From Erythrobacter sp. HL-111 (GTDB taxonomy: Bacteria; Pseudomonadota; Alphaproteobacteria; Sphingomonadales; Sphingomonadaceae), in contig NZ_LT629743.1 of NCBI RefSeq assembly GCF_900105095.1, forward strand, positions 1,612,001 to 1,676,000: DNA of 64,000 nt, given 5' to 3'. A model generated the notes under the pieces. That model was not told the DNA's origin and did not search any database. It saw only the letters and a list, made by a program, of their open reading frames with translations. Shown piece after piece: positions 45,236 to 54,755 of the stretch (within the stretch, counting starts at the first letter, position 1; each line of letters starts with the position of its first letter). Made by a program: the position numbers and the translations under genes.

Positions 45236-45694
45236 TCAGCCGAGGATCGAGGACAGGAACCACACGCGCTCTTCGGCCATGTCGGTCCAGTCGTCGACCA
45301 GCCCGTCGGTCGCGTTGTCGCCGGTTTCCTCGCACAGGCCCTTGAGCTTCTTGAGCCGGGCGACAACCTTCTGGTTGTCGTCGCGCAGTTCGGAAACCAT
45401 CTCATCGGGGGAGAGCGAGGTGCTGTCCTGATCCTTGATCTGGGTGTGCTTGGCAACCGCACCGATCGAGGTCAGCGTTTCGCCGCCCTGCTTGCGGACG
45501 CGTTCGCCGATATCGTCGATCTGGTCGCGGATCTCGATCGCCTGTTCGTCGAACAGGAGGTGCAGGTCGCGGAAGCGCGGCCCCTTGATGTGCCAGTGGA
45601 AATTCTTGGTCTTGGTGTAGAGCGCGAAGTGATCGGCAAGCAGGCCGTTCAGTTCGGCGAGAAGGGCGGCTTTCGAATTGGATTGGTCGGACAT
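45236..45694 (-). CDS. dps: Dps-type DNA-protecting ferritin-like protein
   Basis: A 152-residue protein. The ferroxidase ligands of Dps lie in NFHWHIKGPRFRDLHLLFDE (His33, His45, Asp49 region). A dodecamer oxidises iron with peroxide and shields DNA in stress. The ATG has GCAAAGGAGAACC upstream. A site resembling the EcfG promoter (GAAAC-N16-CGTT) is 83-107 bases upstream and a strong terminator follows, so it is a single-gene unit. Confidence 0.95.
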   Translation of the reverse strand: MSDQSNSKAALLAELNGLLADHFALYTKTKNFHWHIKGPRFRDLHLLFDEQAIEIRDQIDDIGERVRKQGGETLTSIGAVAKHTQIKDQDSTSLSPDEMVSELRDDNQKVVARLKKLKGLCEETGDNATDGLVDDWTDMAEERVWFLSSILG

Positions 45695-45776
45695 GTGCGG
45701 TTCTCCTTTGCTTCAGATGCGATCCTGCCAATGCGAATGAATTGCAAAGGCCTGCATCATTTTGTTTCACCGGATC

Positions 45777-45801
45777 AACGAGCGAAGGCGCGGATCGTTT
45801 C
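45777..45801 (-). promoter_or_regulatory. Possible EcfG promoter of dps
   Basis: Read on the minus strand it is GAAAC, 16 bases, CGTT: one mismatch to the GGAAC-N16-CGTT consensus. Correct strand and position for dps, a classical general-stress gene. Confidence 0.4.
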
Positions 45802-45836
45802 GCCGAAAGGGCAATTCGCAATGATCGCTTTTCCAA

Positions 45837-46400
45837 TCAATAGGCTTGGTAACGAGCGTTCAGTCCGATGAAGAGCGCCGCAAGGAACAGCAAGGCCGAG
45901 AGCACCAGCCGGACCGTCCGCAGGGGAAACCGCGCGAGGCCGCGGGCTCCGGCGAACCAGCCGAGCGCGATCGCCGCCCCGCCGCCGAGCGCCCCGCCGA
46001 TCACCGTCACGACAGGGTAGACCGCCTCCGCGGCGAAGGCGAACACCGCGAACCGTGCCGCGTCCCCGACCTGCCGTGCCAGGATCACGATCCCGATCGC
46101 GCCCAGCGAGCGGGTCGGCTCGGCCGGGCGCCGTGCCCTCGCGGGCCACGCCAGCTCGAAGGCGGCGATGGCGAGCGCGAAGGCGACCAGCATCTCGGCG
46201 GCGCGCTGGGGCAGGATCGCGGCGAGGCTCGCGCCGGCCCAGGCCATGACGGCGGCGCTGGCGGCCGAACAGGTAAGCCCCACGCCCAGCAATGGCCCCG
46301 ATCGCCCGAGCGCATCCGACAGCTGCGCCACGGTAAGCTGGTCGCGCCCGCCCAGCGCGATGGCAAAGACGAGCAGCAGGGTGAAAAGGAAGCTGTCCAT
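45837..46400 (-). CDS. TMEM165/GDT1-like membrane protein
   Basis: A 187-residue protein with six predicted membrane spans arranged as two three-span halves. The GDT1 family has an E-x-G-D-[KR]-[TS] motif in each half that carries Ca/Mn; here the halves read GGRDQLT and RQVGDAARF, so both are degenerate. It may still be a cation transporter or has lost that role. The ATG at 46400 is the only protein-like start. No strongly related neighbour. Confidence 0.7.
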   Translation of the reverse strand: MDSFLFTLLLVFAIALGGRDQLTVAQLSDALGRSGPLLGVGLTCSAASAAVMAWAGASLAAILPQRAAEMLVAFALAIAAFELAWPARARRPAEPTRSLGAIGIVILARQVGDAARFAVFAFAAEAVYPVVTVIGGALGGGAAIALGWFAGARGLARFPLRTVRLVLSALLFLAALFIGLNARYQAY

Positions 46401-46536
46401 GAATTCCCCGATCGATGGCGCGAATGCCCTATCACCCTCGCCCCCGCGCGAAACACCCCTCCCCCGCGCAAATCGACAGGTGGCGCGCGCGGCGCCGCGC
46501 GCCTAGGCTGGCCGCCTCAGGCACAAGGGAGAGGGC

Positions 46537-47331
46537 ATGAAACTGGAACAGGGAATGGCCGCCGTGGTGACGGGCGGCGCATCGGGGCTCGGCCGGGCGA
46601 GCGCGGCGGCGCTGGCGCAGGCGGGGCTCAAGGTCGCGATCTTCGACATCAACGACGCTGCGGGCGAGGAACACGCTGCCGCCATCGGCGGGACCTTCCA
46701 CCATGTCGACATCATGGACGAGGATTCGGTCGAACAGGGCTTCGCCTCGGCGCGCGCGGCGAACGGGCAGGAACGCGTGACGGTCCACTGCGCGATGGCC
46801 TCGAAACGGGGCAAGACGCTCGGCTGGGACAAGCAGGCGGGCGGATACAGGCGCCTGCCGACCGAAGATTACGCGTTCGGGGCCGAGGGCATCCTCGTCG
46901 CGAGCTACCGCGTCGCCAGCATCTCGGCGCTCGGCATGGCGAATGCGGACCCCCTCAACGAGGACGGAGAGCGCGGCGCGATCGTGCTCACCGCCAGCGT
47001 CGCGGCGCAGGACGGCCAGATCGGGCAGGTCATCTACGGCAGCTGCAAGGCGGGCGTGAACGGCCTTGTCCTGCCCATGGCGCGCGATCTGATGGACGTG
47101 GGCATTCGCGTGAATTCGGTCATGCCCGGCATTTTCGCCACGCCGCTGATGCTCGGCATGAAGGACCGCAATCCCGCGATGTGGGAGCAGTTGAACGCGT
47201 CCGTTCCCTTTCCCAAGCGCCTTGGCGAGCCGGAGGAATTCGCCTCGCTGATCCTTGAGATCGCGCGCAATTCCTACATCAACGGGCACCAGTTCCGGCT
47301 CGACGGGGCGATCCGGATGCCGCCGAGGTAA
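46537..47331 (+). CDS. Short-chain dehydrogenase (3-hydroxyacyl-CoA dehydrogenase type II-like)
   Basis: A 264-residue SDR. Cofactor motif TGGASGLGRASAAALAQAG and the acidic residue in VAIFDIN point to NAD(H). Catalytic Ser in VLTASVAAQDG and the YxxxK pair in IYGSCKAG. The layout matches HSD10-type enzymes of fatty-acid and branched-chain oxidation. GGGAGAGGGC precedes the ATG. Stand-alone gene. Confidence 0.9.
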   Translation: MKLEQGMAAVVTGGASGLGRASAAALAQAGLKVAIFDINDAAGEEHAAAIGGTFHHVDIMDEDSVEQGFASARAANGQERVTVHCAMASKRGKTLGWDKQAGGYRRLPTEDYAFGAEGILVASYRVASISALGMANADPLNEDGERGAIVLTASVAAQDGQIGQVIYGSCKAGVNGLVLPMARDLMDVGIRVNSVMPGIFATPLMLGMKDRNPAMWEQLNASVPFPKRLGEPEEFASLILEIARNSYINGHQFRLDGAIRMPPR

Positions 47332-47610
47332 TCGGCCTTCGCGCGCGGCCGGTCGGTCGGTGCCGGACCGGGCGCAGGGCCGCGCGCCGCACGATCTTGG
47401 CTTTCAGCGCCGCTTGCACGCACGAAAACTGCGTGTGGCCTTTGTGGAACGCAACATCGGAATCGGGTGCCGGGTGGCTCTGGCCGCTTGCCCCGGTGTC
47501 ATCAATTGGACATGGTTCGATCCGCGCACGGTCCCGCTCCGAACAGAGGCCCCGGCACGCATCAATCGCAGGTGGAACGCACCCCAGCCTCTTTCGAAGG
47601 AGCGTTCCAT

Positions 47611-48617
47611 ATGAAGAACTCGCTTATTCACGCCCCGCTCGTTCTCGCGATCGCGGCGGCGTCTGCGCCCGCCGCAGCCAAGGACGATGGCCTTGCCGTC
47701 CAGTCCTTCGCCTCGACGATCGTCATCGACGACAGCGCGCTCGAGCTTGCCGAAACGCTCGATGCGATGAACCCCGTCGCCGAAGCCGGCAGCGAGACGA
47801 TCACGGTGCCGAGCACCGCCGCGGGCACGCTCGGCGCGGGCGATTTCGCACTCACCGCCGCCCCGGCGACCGTCGCGGCCGCCGCTCCGGGCGAAGTCGC
47901 CGTCACCGCCGCTGCCGCTGCCGCCGCCGCGCAGGACGGGACCGGCGGGCGTTCGGAAAGCTTCACCGTCACGCTCAACCAGGATGCCTTCTTCGGGTTC
48001 TACCCGGCCTTCAACGGGCTGATCCCGGTCAGCGAAAACGTCGATTTCAGCTTCTACGGCATCATCTGGACCACCGACGCCTTCGGCACCGGGCTCGGCT
48101 CCGACCTGTGGACCGAATTCGGCGTCGGCGCGGCGATCTACACCGGCAATCTCGTCGTCAAGCCGCAGATCGGCCTCACCAACGGCGCCCTGCTGTCGGG
48201 CGGCGCGCGCGACCCGAACGGGGTTGCGGCCGGCACCGGCGGCAATTTCGCCGACGGCATCGTGCCGAGCCTGACGATGAACTATTCGGACGATGCCTTC
48301 GAAGCGGAATTCTACGGCGGCTACTACGCCGCGCTCCGCAATCGCAACGATGACGCCGCGCTCGACTTCCTCCACACCTGGATCAACGCCGGGGCGAAGA
48401 TCACCCGAACTTCTCGGCCGGGGCGCATTACGAACTGCTGAGCAACACGCGCAACACCTTCCCCGGCGGATCGACCGCGGTCGCCTACCAGTGGCTTGGC
48501 CCCTACGTGCAGTTCACGACCTCGAACGGCTTCTTCGCCCGCTTCACCGCGGGGGCCGATATCGAGGACGGCAATGACGGCGACTTCTACAAGCTGACTG
48601 CCGGCTTCTCGTTCTGA
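47611..48617 (+). pseudogene. Outer-membrane beta-barrel protein gene with a frameshift
   Basis: The open frame starting at 47611 (signal VLAIAAASAPAAAK, then an Ala-rich linker and barrel strands such as DFSFYGIIWTTDAFGTGLGS) stops at 48441 after KITRTSRPGRITNC, which breaks the barrel. In another frame the sequence continues without a gap: PNFSAGAHYELLSN and on to FYKLTAGFSF, ending in Phe at 48617. The junction is the run CACCCGAAC near 48403-48410; one more C restores a 335-residue protein. So either a real one-base loss or a base-call error. CGAAGGAGCG precedes the ATG. The restored protein would be an outer-membrane barrel of unknown role. Confidence 0.85.
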
Positions 48618-48675
48618 TTTCCCTGCGACCCGCCGCGCCGTCCGTCCATCGGCGCGGCGGACCGCGAGGCACCGG

Positions 48676-48709
48676 GGGGTGCCGCCCGCATGGACGCGGG
48701 CGGCACCCC
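48676..48709 (+). terminator. Long-stem hairpin after the barrel-protein gene
   Basis: GGGGTGCCGCCCGC and GCGGGCGGCACCCC form a perfect 14-bp stem with a 6-base loop, followed by TTGCATTTC. The U-tract is weak, but the stem is strong. A second stem CCGCGCCG/CGGCGCGG precedes it. Confidence 0.65.
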
Positions 48710-48908
48710 TTGCATTTCGGGGGAGAGGCGAGATCGCGCGCATCGATTGCGATTTTTCGCAACCGAAGGCTGGGTTTGAGCCGATTGCAACGGCAATTGC
48801 CCTATTTCACATGGTCAGGAAAACCGATTATGCTAATTGTGTAATTGAGTTGGCGCCTGCCGAGCAGGCGCGCTAGGGAAAGGCACCAACAACAAGGAGC
48901 CAACCATC

Positions 48909-49538
48909 ATGAGCCTGCACATCGGCGACACCGCCCCCGATTTCACCGTCGACACCACCTCCGGCCCGATCACCCTGCACGAATGGGCCAAGGGCAGCTG
49001 GGTCTTCTTCTTCAGCCATCCGGCCGATTTCACCCCGGTCTGCACCACCGAGATGGGCATGACCGCCAAGCTCGCCGACGAGTTCGAGAAGCGCAACGTC
49101 AAGCCGCTCGGCCTGTCGACCGACACGGTCGAGGAACACCGTGCCTGGATCAGCGACGTCGACGAGACGCAGGGCGTCAGCCTGCAGTTCCCGATCGTGG
49201 CCGACCCCGACCTGACCATCGCGCGCAGCTATGACATGATCCACCCGGACCAGAGCGAAACCGCCGCGGTGCGTTCGGTCTTCATCATCGACCCCGAGAT
49301 GAAGATCCGCCTGATCATGACCTACCCGATGAGCGTCGGGCGCAATTTCGACGAGATCCTGCGCGTCATCGACAGCCTCCAGCTCAGCGACCGGGCGCGG
49401 ATCGCGACTCCGGCCAACTGGATGCCCGGCGGCGAGGTCATCATCCCGCCCTCGATCAGCGACGAGGAAGCGCGCAAGCTCTTCCCGCAGGGCTTCACCA
49501 CCATCAAGCCCTATCTGCGGACGGTTCGAATCGACTGA
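48909..49538 (+). CDS. 1-Cys peroxiredoxin (Prx6-like)
   Basis: A 209-residue peroxidase. The active site PADFTPVCTTEMG has the peroxidatic Cys45; the C-terminal half lacks a resolving Cys and contains IYPMSVGRNFDEILR-like YPMSVGRNFDEILRVIDSLQ and WMPGGEVIIPPSISDEEARK, typical of the Prx6 class. It reduces peroxides in the cytosol. GGAGCCAACC precedes the ATG. Confidence 0.95.
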   Translation: MSLHIGDTAPDFTVDTTSGPITLHEWAKGSWVFFFSHPADFTPVCTTEMGMTAKLADEFEKRNVKPLGLSTDTVEEHRAWISDVDETQGVSLQFPIVADPDLTIARSYDMIHPDQSETAAVRSVFIIDPEMKIRLIMTYPMSVGRNFDEILRVIDSLQLSDRARIATPANWMPGGEVIIPPSISDEEARKLFPQGFTTIKPYLRTVRID

Positions 49539-49692
49539 TTCGAAGGAACGGCTCACGCGGGGAACGGACGGACCGGACCGGCCGTTACCGCGTGAGACCG
49601 CAAGGCCCCGGACTTGGGGCCTGACCTTGCCGAGACCGTCACGGGATTGAAAACGGCATCCGCCATTCGGTTGCCGTCAACGAGGACCGAGA

Positions 49693-51168
49693 ATGTTCGA
49701 ACAGGCCGACGCCCTGCTGCTTGCCCGCATCCAGTTCGCCTTCACGGTGAGCTTCCATTTCTTCTTCCCCGCATTCACGATCGGTCTGGCAAGCTATCTC
49801 GCCGTGCTGGAGGGGCTGTGGCTCAAGACGGGCCGCGCGCTCTACTTGGACCTCTTCAAGTTCTGGCTGAAGATCTTCGCGATCAGCTTCGCCATGGGCG
49901 TCGTCTCGGGCATCGTGATGAGCTACCAGTTCGGCACCAACTGGTCGGTCTATTCCGACATCGCCGGCCCCGTCATCGGCCCGCTGATGGCCTATGAGGT
50001 GCTGACCGCCTTCTTCCTCGAAGCGGGCTTTCTCGGCGTCATGCTGTTCGGAATGAACCGCGTGGGCAAGAAGCTCCACTTCGCCGCGACCTGCATGGTG
50101 GCGGCCGGGACCTTCCTGTCGGCCTTCTGGATCCTCTCGGTCAACAGCTGGATGCAGACCCCGACCGGATTCGAGATCGGCGCGAACGGGCAGATGCTGC
50201 CCGCGGGAAGCTGGTTCGACATCATCTTCAACCCCTCCTTCCCCTATCGCCTCGTCCACACCGTGCTCGCGGCCTATCTCACGACCGCCTTCATCGTCGG
50301 CGGCGTGGGCGCGTTCCACCTCCTGCGCGAGCGGGCCGAGCGCCGCCGGGACAACACGGTCGCGCCCAACCTCCATGCGCGCAAGATGTTCTCGATGGCG
50401 ATGTGGATGGCCGCGCTGGTCGTCCCGGTCCAGATCGTCGCGGGCGATTATCACGGCCTCAACACGCTCGAACACCAGCCGCAGAAGGTCATGGCGATGG
50501 AGGGGCATTACAACTCCTATCCCGATGGCGCGCCGCTCTACCTGTTCGGCATTCCCAATGACGAGGAGCAGCGGCTCGACTACGCGATCGGCATCCCCAA
50601 GCTTTCGAGCCTGATCCTCAAGCACGATCTCGACGCGCCGATGGACGGGCTCGACACGATCCCCGATGACGAACAGCCGCCGACCGCGATGGTGTTCTGG
50701 TCGTTCCGGATCATGGTCGGGATCGGTTTCCTGATGCTGGGCGTCGGGCTGTGGAGCCTTGTCGCGCGCTGGCGGGGCAAGCTCTACGACTGGCCCTGGC
50801 TGCACCGCGCGGCGGTGGTGATGTCGCCTTCGGGCCTCGCGGCCGTTCTCGCCGGGTGGATCACCACCGAGGTCGGCCGCCAGCCCTATGTCGTCTATGG
50901 CGCGCTGAGGACCGCCGATGCGGCGAGCCCGCTTTCGGCAAGCGCGGTGGGCACTTCGCTGGTCGCCTTCGTCGTCATCTACTTCGCGGTCTTCGGCGCG
51001 GGGGTGTGGTACATCCTCAAGCTCATGAGCACCTCGCCCCATACCGGCGAAACCGGGGTCAAGCGCGGCGACACGGGTCCGATCCGGACCGCTGGGATCA
51101 CGCCCGGCCCGGCCCAGAACCCCAATCAGGAGGGCCGCGTCGGCCCGCTGGCGGAGCCGGCGGAATGA
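49693..51168 (+). CDS. cydA: Cytochrome bd-type quinol oxidase subunit I (CIO type)
   Basis: A 491-residue membrane protein carrying the heme sites and quinol site. Opening RIQFAFTVSFHFFFPAFTIG, heme ligand region, and GWITTEVGRQPYVVYGALRT in the later half. The Q-loop is short, as in cyanide-insensitive oxidases (CioA). Overlaps the cydB start in ATGA. Transfers electrons from quinol to oxygen. Candidate EcfG-like spacing upstream is noted in findings. Confidence 0.96.
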   Translation: MFEQADALLLARIQFAFTVSFHFFFPAFTIGLASYLAVLEGLWLKTGRALYLDLFKFWLKIFAISFAMGVVSGIVMSYQFGTNWSVYSDIAGPVIGPLMAYEVLTAFFLEAGFLGVMLFGMNRVGKKLHFAATCMVAAGTFLSAFWILSVNSWMQTPTGFEIGANGQMLPAGSWFDIIFNPSFPYRLVHTVLAAYLTTAFIVGGVGAFHLLRERAERRRDNTVAPNLHARKMFSMAMWMAALVVPVQIVAGDYHGLNTLEHQPQKVMAMEGHYNSYPDGAPLYLFGIPNDEEQRLDYAIGIPKLSSLILKHDLDAPMDGLDTIPDDEQPPTAMVFWSFRIMVGIGFLMLGVGLWSLVARWRGKLYDWPWLHRAAVVMSPSGLAAVLAGWITTEVGRQPYVVYGALRTADAASPLSASAVGTSLVAFVVIYFAVFGAGVWYILKLMSTSPHTGETGVKRGDTGPIRTAGITPGPAQNPNQEGRVGPLAEPAE

Positions 51169-52172
51169 CCTACAGCGTCGATCTCACCGTCGTCTGGGCA
51201 TTCATCATCGCCTTCGCCGTGTTCGCCTATGTCGTGATGGACGGGTTCGATCTGGGCATCGGGGTGCTGTTCAAGTTCTTCGAACCCGGGCGCGAGCGCG
51301 ACCGGGCGATGAATTCGATCGCGCCGGTGTGGGACGGGAACGAGACCTGGCTGGTGCTCGGCGGCGGCGGGCTGTTCGCCGCCTTTCCCCTGGCCTATGC
51401 GGTGATCCTGCCCGCGACCTATCCGCTCATCATCGCCATGCTGCTCGGCCTCGTCTTTCGCGGGGTCGCGTTCGAGTATCGCTGGCGCGATCCGGGCCAC
51501 CGGCGCTATTGGGACGCGGCCTTCACCGGCGGCAGCATCGTCGCCGCGATGGCCCAGGGCATGACGCTCGGCGCGCTGCTCCAGGGCATCGAGATCGAAG
51601 GCCGCTCTTTCGCGGGCGGGCCGTTCGACTGGCTGACGCCCTACACCGTGCTGACCGGGCTCGGCACGCTTGCGGGCTATGCCCTGCTGGGGGCGACCTG
51701 GCTGGTCTGGAAGCTCGACGGAGAGGCGCAGGAACACGCCCGCCGGATGGGCAAGTGGGCCGCCGCGCTGACCATCGGCCTGATGGGCGCGGTGAGCCTC
51801 GCCAACATCTTCCTTGATCCCGAATATGCCGACCACTGGCTGACCGAGCCGGAAATCTACTATGTCTGGCCGGTGCCGCTGCTGACGCTTGTGGTGGCGG
51901 TGATGCTGTGGCGGGCGCTTTCGACCGATTGCCATTCGAAGCCCTTCTGGCTCTCGCTCGCCCTGTTCCTGCTCGGCATGGCCGGCATCGGCGTGACGCT
52001 CTGGCCTCACGTCGCGCCCCCTTCGCTGACCATCTGGGACGCGGCCGCGCCCTATTCGAGCCAGCTGTTCATGCTGGTCGGCACGATCATCACCATGCCG
52101 CTGATCATCGGCTACACCGCCTGGGCCTATTGGGTGTTCCGCGGCAAGGTCGGGGATGAGGGCTATCACTGA
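51165..52172 (+). CDS. cydB: Cytochrome bd-type quinol oxidase subunit II
   Basis: A 335-residue multi-span membrane protein. DLTVVWAFIIAFAVFAYVVM, DGFDLGIGVLFKFFE and PVWDGNETWLVLGGGGLFAA are conserved CydB blocks. The start overlaps cydA (ATGA) and the stop overlaps the small DUF2474 gene (TGATG), so the three are coupled. Confidence 0.96.
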   Translation: MTYSVDLTVVWAFIIAFAVFAYVVMDGFDLGIGVLFKFFEPGRERDRAMNSIAPVWDGNETWLVLGGGGLFAAFPLAYAVILPATYPLIIAMLLGLVFRGVAFEYRWRDPGHRRYWDAAFTGGSIVAAMAQGMTLGALLQGIEIEGRSFAGGPFDWLTPYTVLTGLGTLAGYALLGATWLVWKLDGEAQEHARRMGKWAAALTIGLMGAVSLANIFLDPEYADHWLTEPEIYYVWPVPLLTLVVAVMLWRALSTDCHSKPFWLSLALFLLGMAGIGVTLWPHVAPPSLTIWDAAAPYSSQLFMLVGTIITMPLIIGYTAWAYWVFRGKVGDEGYH

Positions 52173-52318
52173 TGGCCCGCGGCGAACGTCCGGAAGACGT
52201 CGAGGCCGACGAAAAGCCGCTGTGGGAGCGGCTCGGCTGGATGGCGGCGATCTGGGGGGCGAGCGTCGCGGTGCTGGGAGTTGTCGCCTACGTCCTGCGG
52301 CTCTGGATAGCGCCCTGA
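52172..52318 (+). CDS. DUF2474 small subunit of the CIO-type oxidase
   Basis: A 48-residue protein too short for many annotation pipelines: acidic N-terminus, then PLWERLGWMAAIWGASVAVL and a single membrane span ending in LRLWIAP. This is the DUF2474 pattern found directly after cioAB, the counterpart of CydX. It overlaps the cydB stop by one base (TGATG). It probably stabilises the oxidase. Confidence 0.85.
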   Translation: MARGERPEDVEADEKPLWERLGWMAAIWGASVAVLGVVAYVLRLWIAP

Positions 52319-52409
52319 ACCGCCGATAGCGGCGCACAGGCCGGCCTATTGCCCGGCGTGCCGGCCCGGGATAAAAACTTCGCCCGGTTCGCCGAACAAA
52401 GGGAATGCG

Positions 52410-54701
52410 ATGCGGGCATGGCTGTGCGTGGCTATCGCCGCGGCGTTGATGGCGGGAACTTCGGCGGCGGCAGAGCCCCGCTACGCAGCGGAGATAACCC
52501 GCACCGCCTACGGCATCCCGCATATCGTGGCGAAGGACTGGCGCGGGCTCGGCTACGGGATCGCCTATGCCTATGCCGAGGACAACCTGTGCCTGCTGGC
52601 CGAGCAGTTCGCCACGCTCGCCGGGGAGCGTTCGCTCCATTTCGGGCCTGACAACAGGACTGGGCCGGCGACGCCCGACTGGACCAATCTCGAATCCGAC
52701 ATCGCCCACCGCGCGCTGTTCGACCTTGCGCTGCTGCGCGCCAACTGGGACAACGCCACGCCGCGGGCCCGGCTCGTCACCGAAGGCTATGTCGCGGGCT
52801 ACAACCGCTACCTGCGCGACGCGCAGGCGGACGAGTTTCCCGCCGAATGCCGGGGCAAGCCGTGGCTGCGCGAAATCACGCTCGACGACATGCTGCGATC
52901 CTACGGCAAGCTTGCCGGCTCGGCCGGCGAATTCGCCGTCGGCAGGGGCATCCTTGCCGTTCCCCCGGAAACCGCGCCGCAGGACCGGGAGGTTTCCGGA
53001 GAGGCGGTGGAAGAGGCGGCCGTCCTTGCGCTGGCCCGAACGAGCCTTGCGAGCAATGGCTGGGGCTTCGGCGGGAACGTCACCACGGACGGGCGCGGGC
53101 TGCTCGTCGGGAACCCGCATTATCCGTGGGTCGGGCCGCGCCGCTTCTGGCAGATGCACGCCACGATCCCGGGCGAATTCGACGTGATGGGGGCTGCCCT
53201 TTCCGCCAACCCCTACCCGATGATCGGATTCAACCGGGACATCGCCTGGACCCACACGGTCGATGCCGCGCGTCATTTCACGCTCCACGCCCTTACGCTC
53301 GATCCCGAAGACCCGACCGCCTACATCCTCGATGGGGAAAGGGTAGCGATGGAACGGCGCGAAATCTCGATCCCCATGCCCGAGGGCAAGGCCCCGGTCA
53401 CCCGCACGGTCCATTTCTCGCGCTTCGGTCCGATCGTCGCGCTGCCGGGCAGCCCGTTCGGGTGGAGCCGGACAACCGCCTATGCCCTGAGCGACGCCAA
53501 CCGCGCCAACATGCGGATGGCCGATGCGTGGATCGGGATCGGCAGGGCAAGGGACGTGGGCGAGATCGCGGCGGTGCTCGGCGAGACGCTGGGCATTCCC
53601 TGGGCCAATACGATCGCCGCCGACCGCGCGGGCAACGCGCTTCATGCGGACATCACGGCGGTGCCGAACGTGTCGGACGAAAAGGCCGCCGCCTGCGCGA
53701 CCCCGGTTTCCGCGCTCGTCGCGGCACGGGTGACGGTTCTCGACGGATCGCGTTCCGACTGCGCCTGGGACGTGGCGGAGGGAACCGCCGCGCCCGGCCT
53801 GCTGCCGCCGTCCGCGCAGGCCTCGACGATCCGGCGCGACTATCTCGCCAACAGCAATGACAGCTACTGGCTCGGCAATCCGCGCAGCCCGCATCCGAAG
53901 CTCGCCGCGATCATGGGCGATTTCGAAACCGAACGCTCGCCGCGCACGCGCTCGAACCTGCTCGAGACCGAGGCGATGATCGCTGCGGGCAAGGTCGACC
54001 GCGAACGGGCGAAGGCCATGCTGCTGGCGAACCGGAGCTTCACCGCGGACAATGTCCTCGACACCGTGATCGCGCTGTGCCGCGGGCGCGAGGAACTTGC
54101 ACGCGGGTGCGACGCGCTGGCGCGATGGGACCGCCGGTTCGACACCGACAGCCGCGGGGCCTACCTTTTCGCGCGGATGTGGAACCGCGTGTGGTCGATG
54201 CGCGCGGCGCTGTGGCAGGTGCCGTTCGATCCCGCCGACCCGCTCGGCACCCCGCGCGAGCTGGTCGATAGCGGGCCGGTCGCCGACAAGCTGATGGCAG
54301 CGCTCGAAGAAGCCGTCGCGGAACTCGACGCGGACGGCATCGCGCTCGACGCCGAATGGGGCACGGTGCAGGCCGTCCGGATCGGCGAGGAGGTCATCCC
54401 GGTCCACGGCGGGACGGAATCGGCGGGCGTGCTCAACATGCAATGGCTCGATGCGGCGGTGAAGGTGCCGGGCGGCATCAGGCCGATCCACGGGTCGAGC
54501 TACATCCAGGTCGTCGGCTTCGACGCGGACGGGCCGGTCGCGGACGCGGTCCTGACCTATTCGCAGTCCTCCGATCCCGCCTCGCCGCATTTCGCGGACC
54601 AGACGCGGCTGTTCGCGCAGAAGAAATGGGTGCGCCTGCCCTTCGACGAGCAAGACATCGCCGCGCAGGCCATCGGCGAGACGATCGTCATCTCGCAATA
54701 G
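52410..54701 (+). CDS. Penicillin-acylase family Ntn hydrolase, periplasmic
   Basis: A 763-residue pre-proenzyme. Signal about 1-21 (LCVAIAAALMAGTSAAA). After the alpha chain the self-cleavage site lies at about Ser215 in TSLASNGWGFGGN, where the mature beta chain begins with Ser. The beta chain has AALSANPYPMIGFNRDIAWT-type residues and NSNDSYWLGNPRSP. The family splits amide bonds of beta-lactams or acyl-homoserine lactones (PvdQ/QuiP), and the closest style is acyl-homoserine-lactone acylase; substrate unproven. AAAGGGAATGCG precedes the ATG. Confidence 0.92.
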   Translation: MRAWLCVAIAAALMAGTSAAAEPRYAAEITRTAYGIPHIVAKDWRGLGYGIAYAYAEDNLCLLAEQFATLAGERSLHFGPDNRTGPATPDWTNLESDIAHRALFDLALLRANWDNATPRARLVTEGYVAGYNRYLRDAQADEFPAECRGKPWLREITLDDMLRSYGKLAGSAGEFAVGRGILAVPPETAPQDREVSGEAVEEAAVLALARTSLASNGWGFGGNVTTDGRGLLVGNPHYPWVGPRRFWQMHATIPGEFDVMGAALSANPYPMIGFNRDIAWTHTVDAARHFTLHALTLDPEDPTAYILDGERVAMERREISIPMPEGKAPVTRTVHFSRFGPIVALPGSPFGWSRTTAYALSDANRANMRMADAWIGIGRARDVGEIAAVLGETLGIPWANTIAADRAGNALHADITAVPNVSDEKAAACATPVSALVAARVTVLDGSRSDCAWDVAEGTAAPGLLPPSAQASTIRRDYLANSNDSYWLGNPRSPHPKLAAIMGDFETERSPRTRSNLLETEAMIAAGKVDRERAKAMLLANRSFTADNVLDTVIALCRGREELARGCDALARWDRRFDTDSRGAYLFARMWNRVWSMRAALWQVPFDPADPLGTPRELVDSGPVADKLMAALEEAVAELDADGIALDAEWGTVQAVRIGEEVIPVHGGTESAGVLNMQWLDAAVKVPGGIRPIHGSSYIQVVGFDADGPVADAVLTYSQSSDPASPHFADQTRLFAQKKWVRLPFDEQDIAAQAIGETIVISQ

Positions 54702-54708
54702 GCCGATA

Positions 54709-54736
54709 CGGGCCGGACGCCGCGGCGCCCGGCCCG
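54709..54736. terminator. GC hairpin between convergent acylase and FKBP genes
   Basis: CGGGCCGG/CCGGCCCG stem around a 12-base loop that itself contains GCCGCGGC. It lies between two convergent stops and could end both transcripts, although no U-tract is present. A direct repeat GGGGTCAGGCC follows. Confidence 0.45.
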
Positions 54737-54755
54737 GATCGGGGTCAGGCCGGGG

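Noticed and set aside
51126..54698. 1190-codon minus-strand open frame opposite the acylase and cydB
   Set aside because: Composition is the reverse-frame image of the true plus-strand genes, which have clear catalytic motifs.
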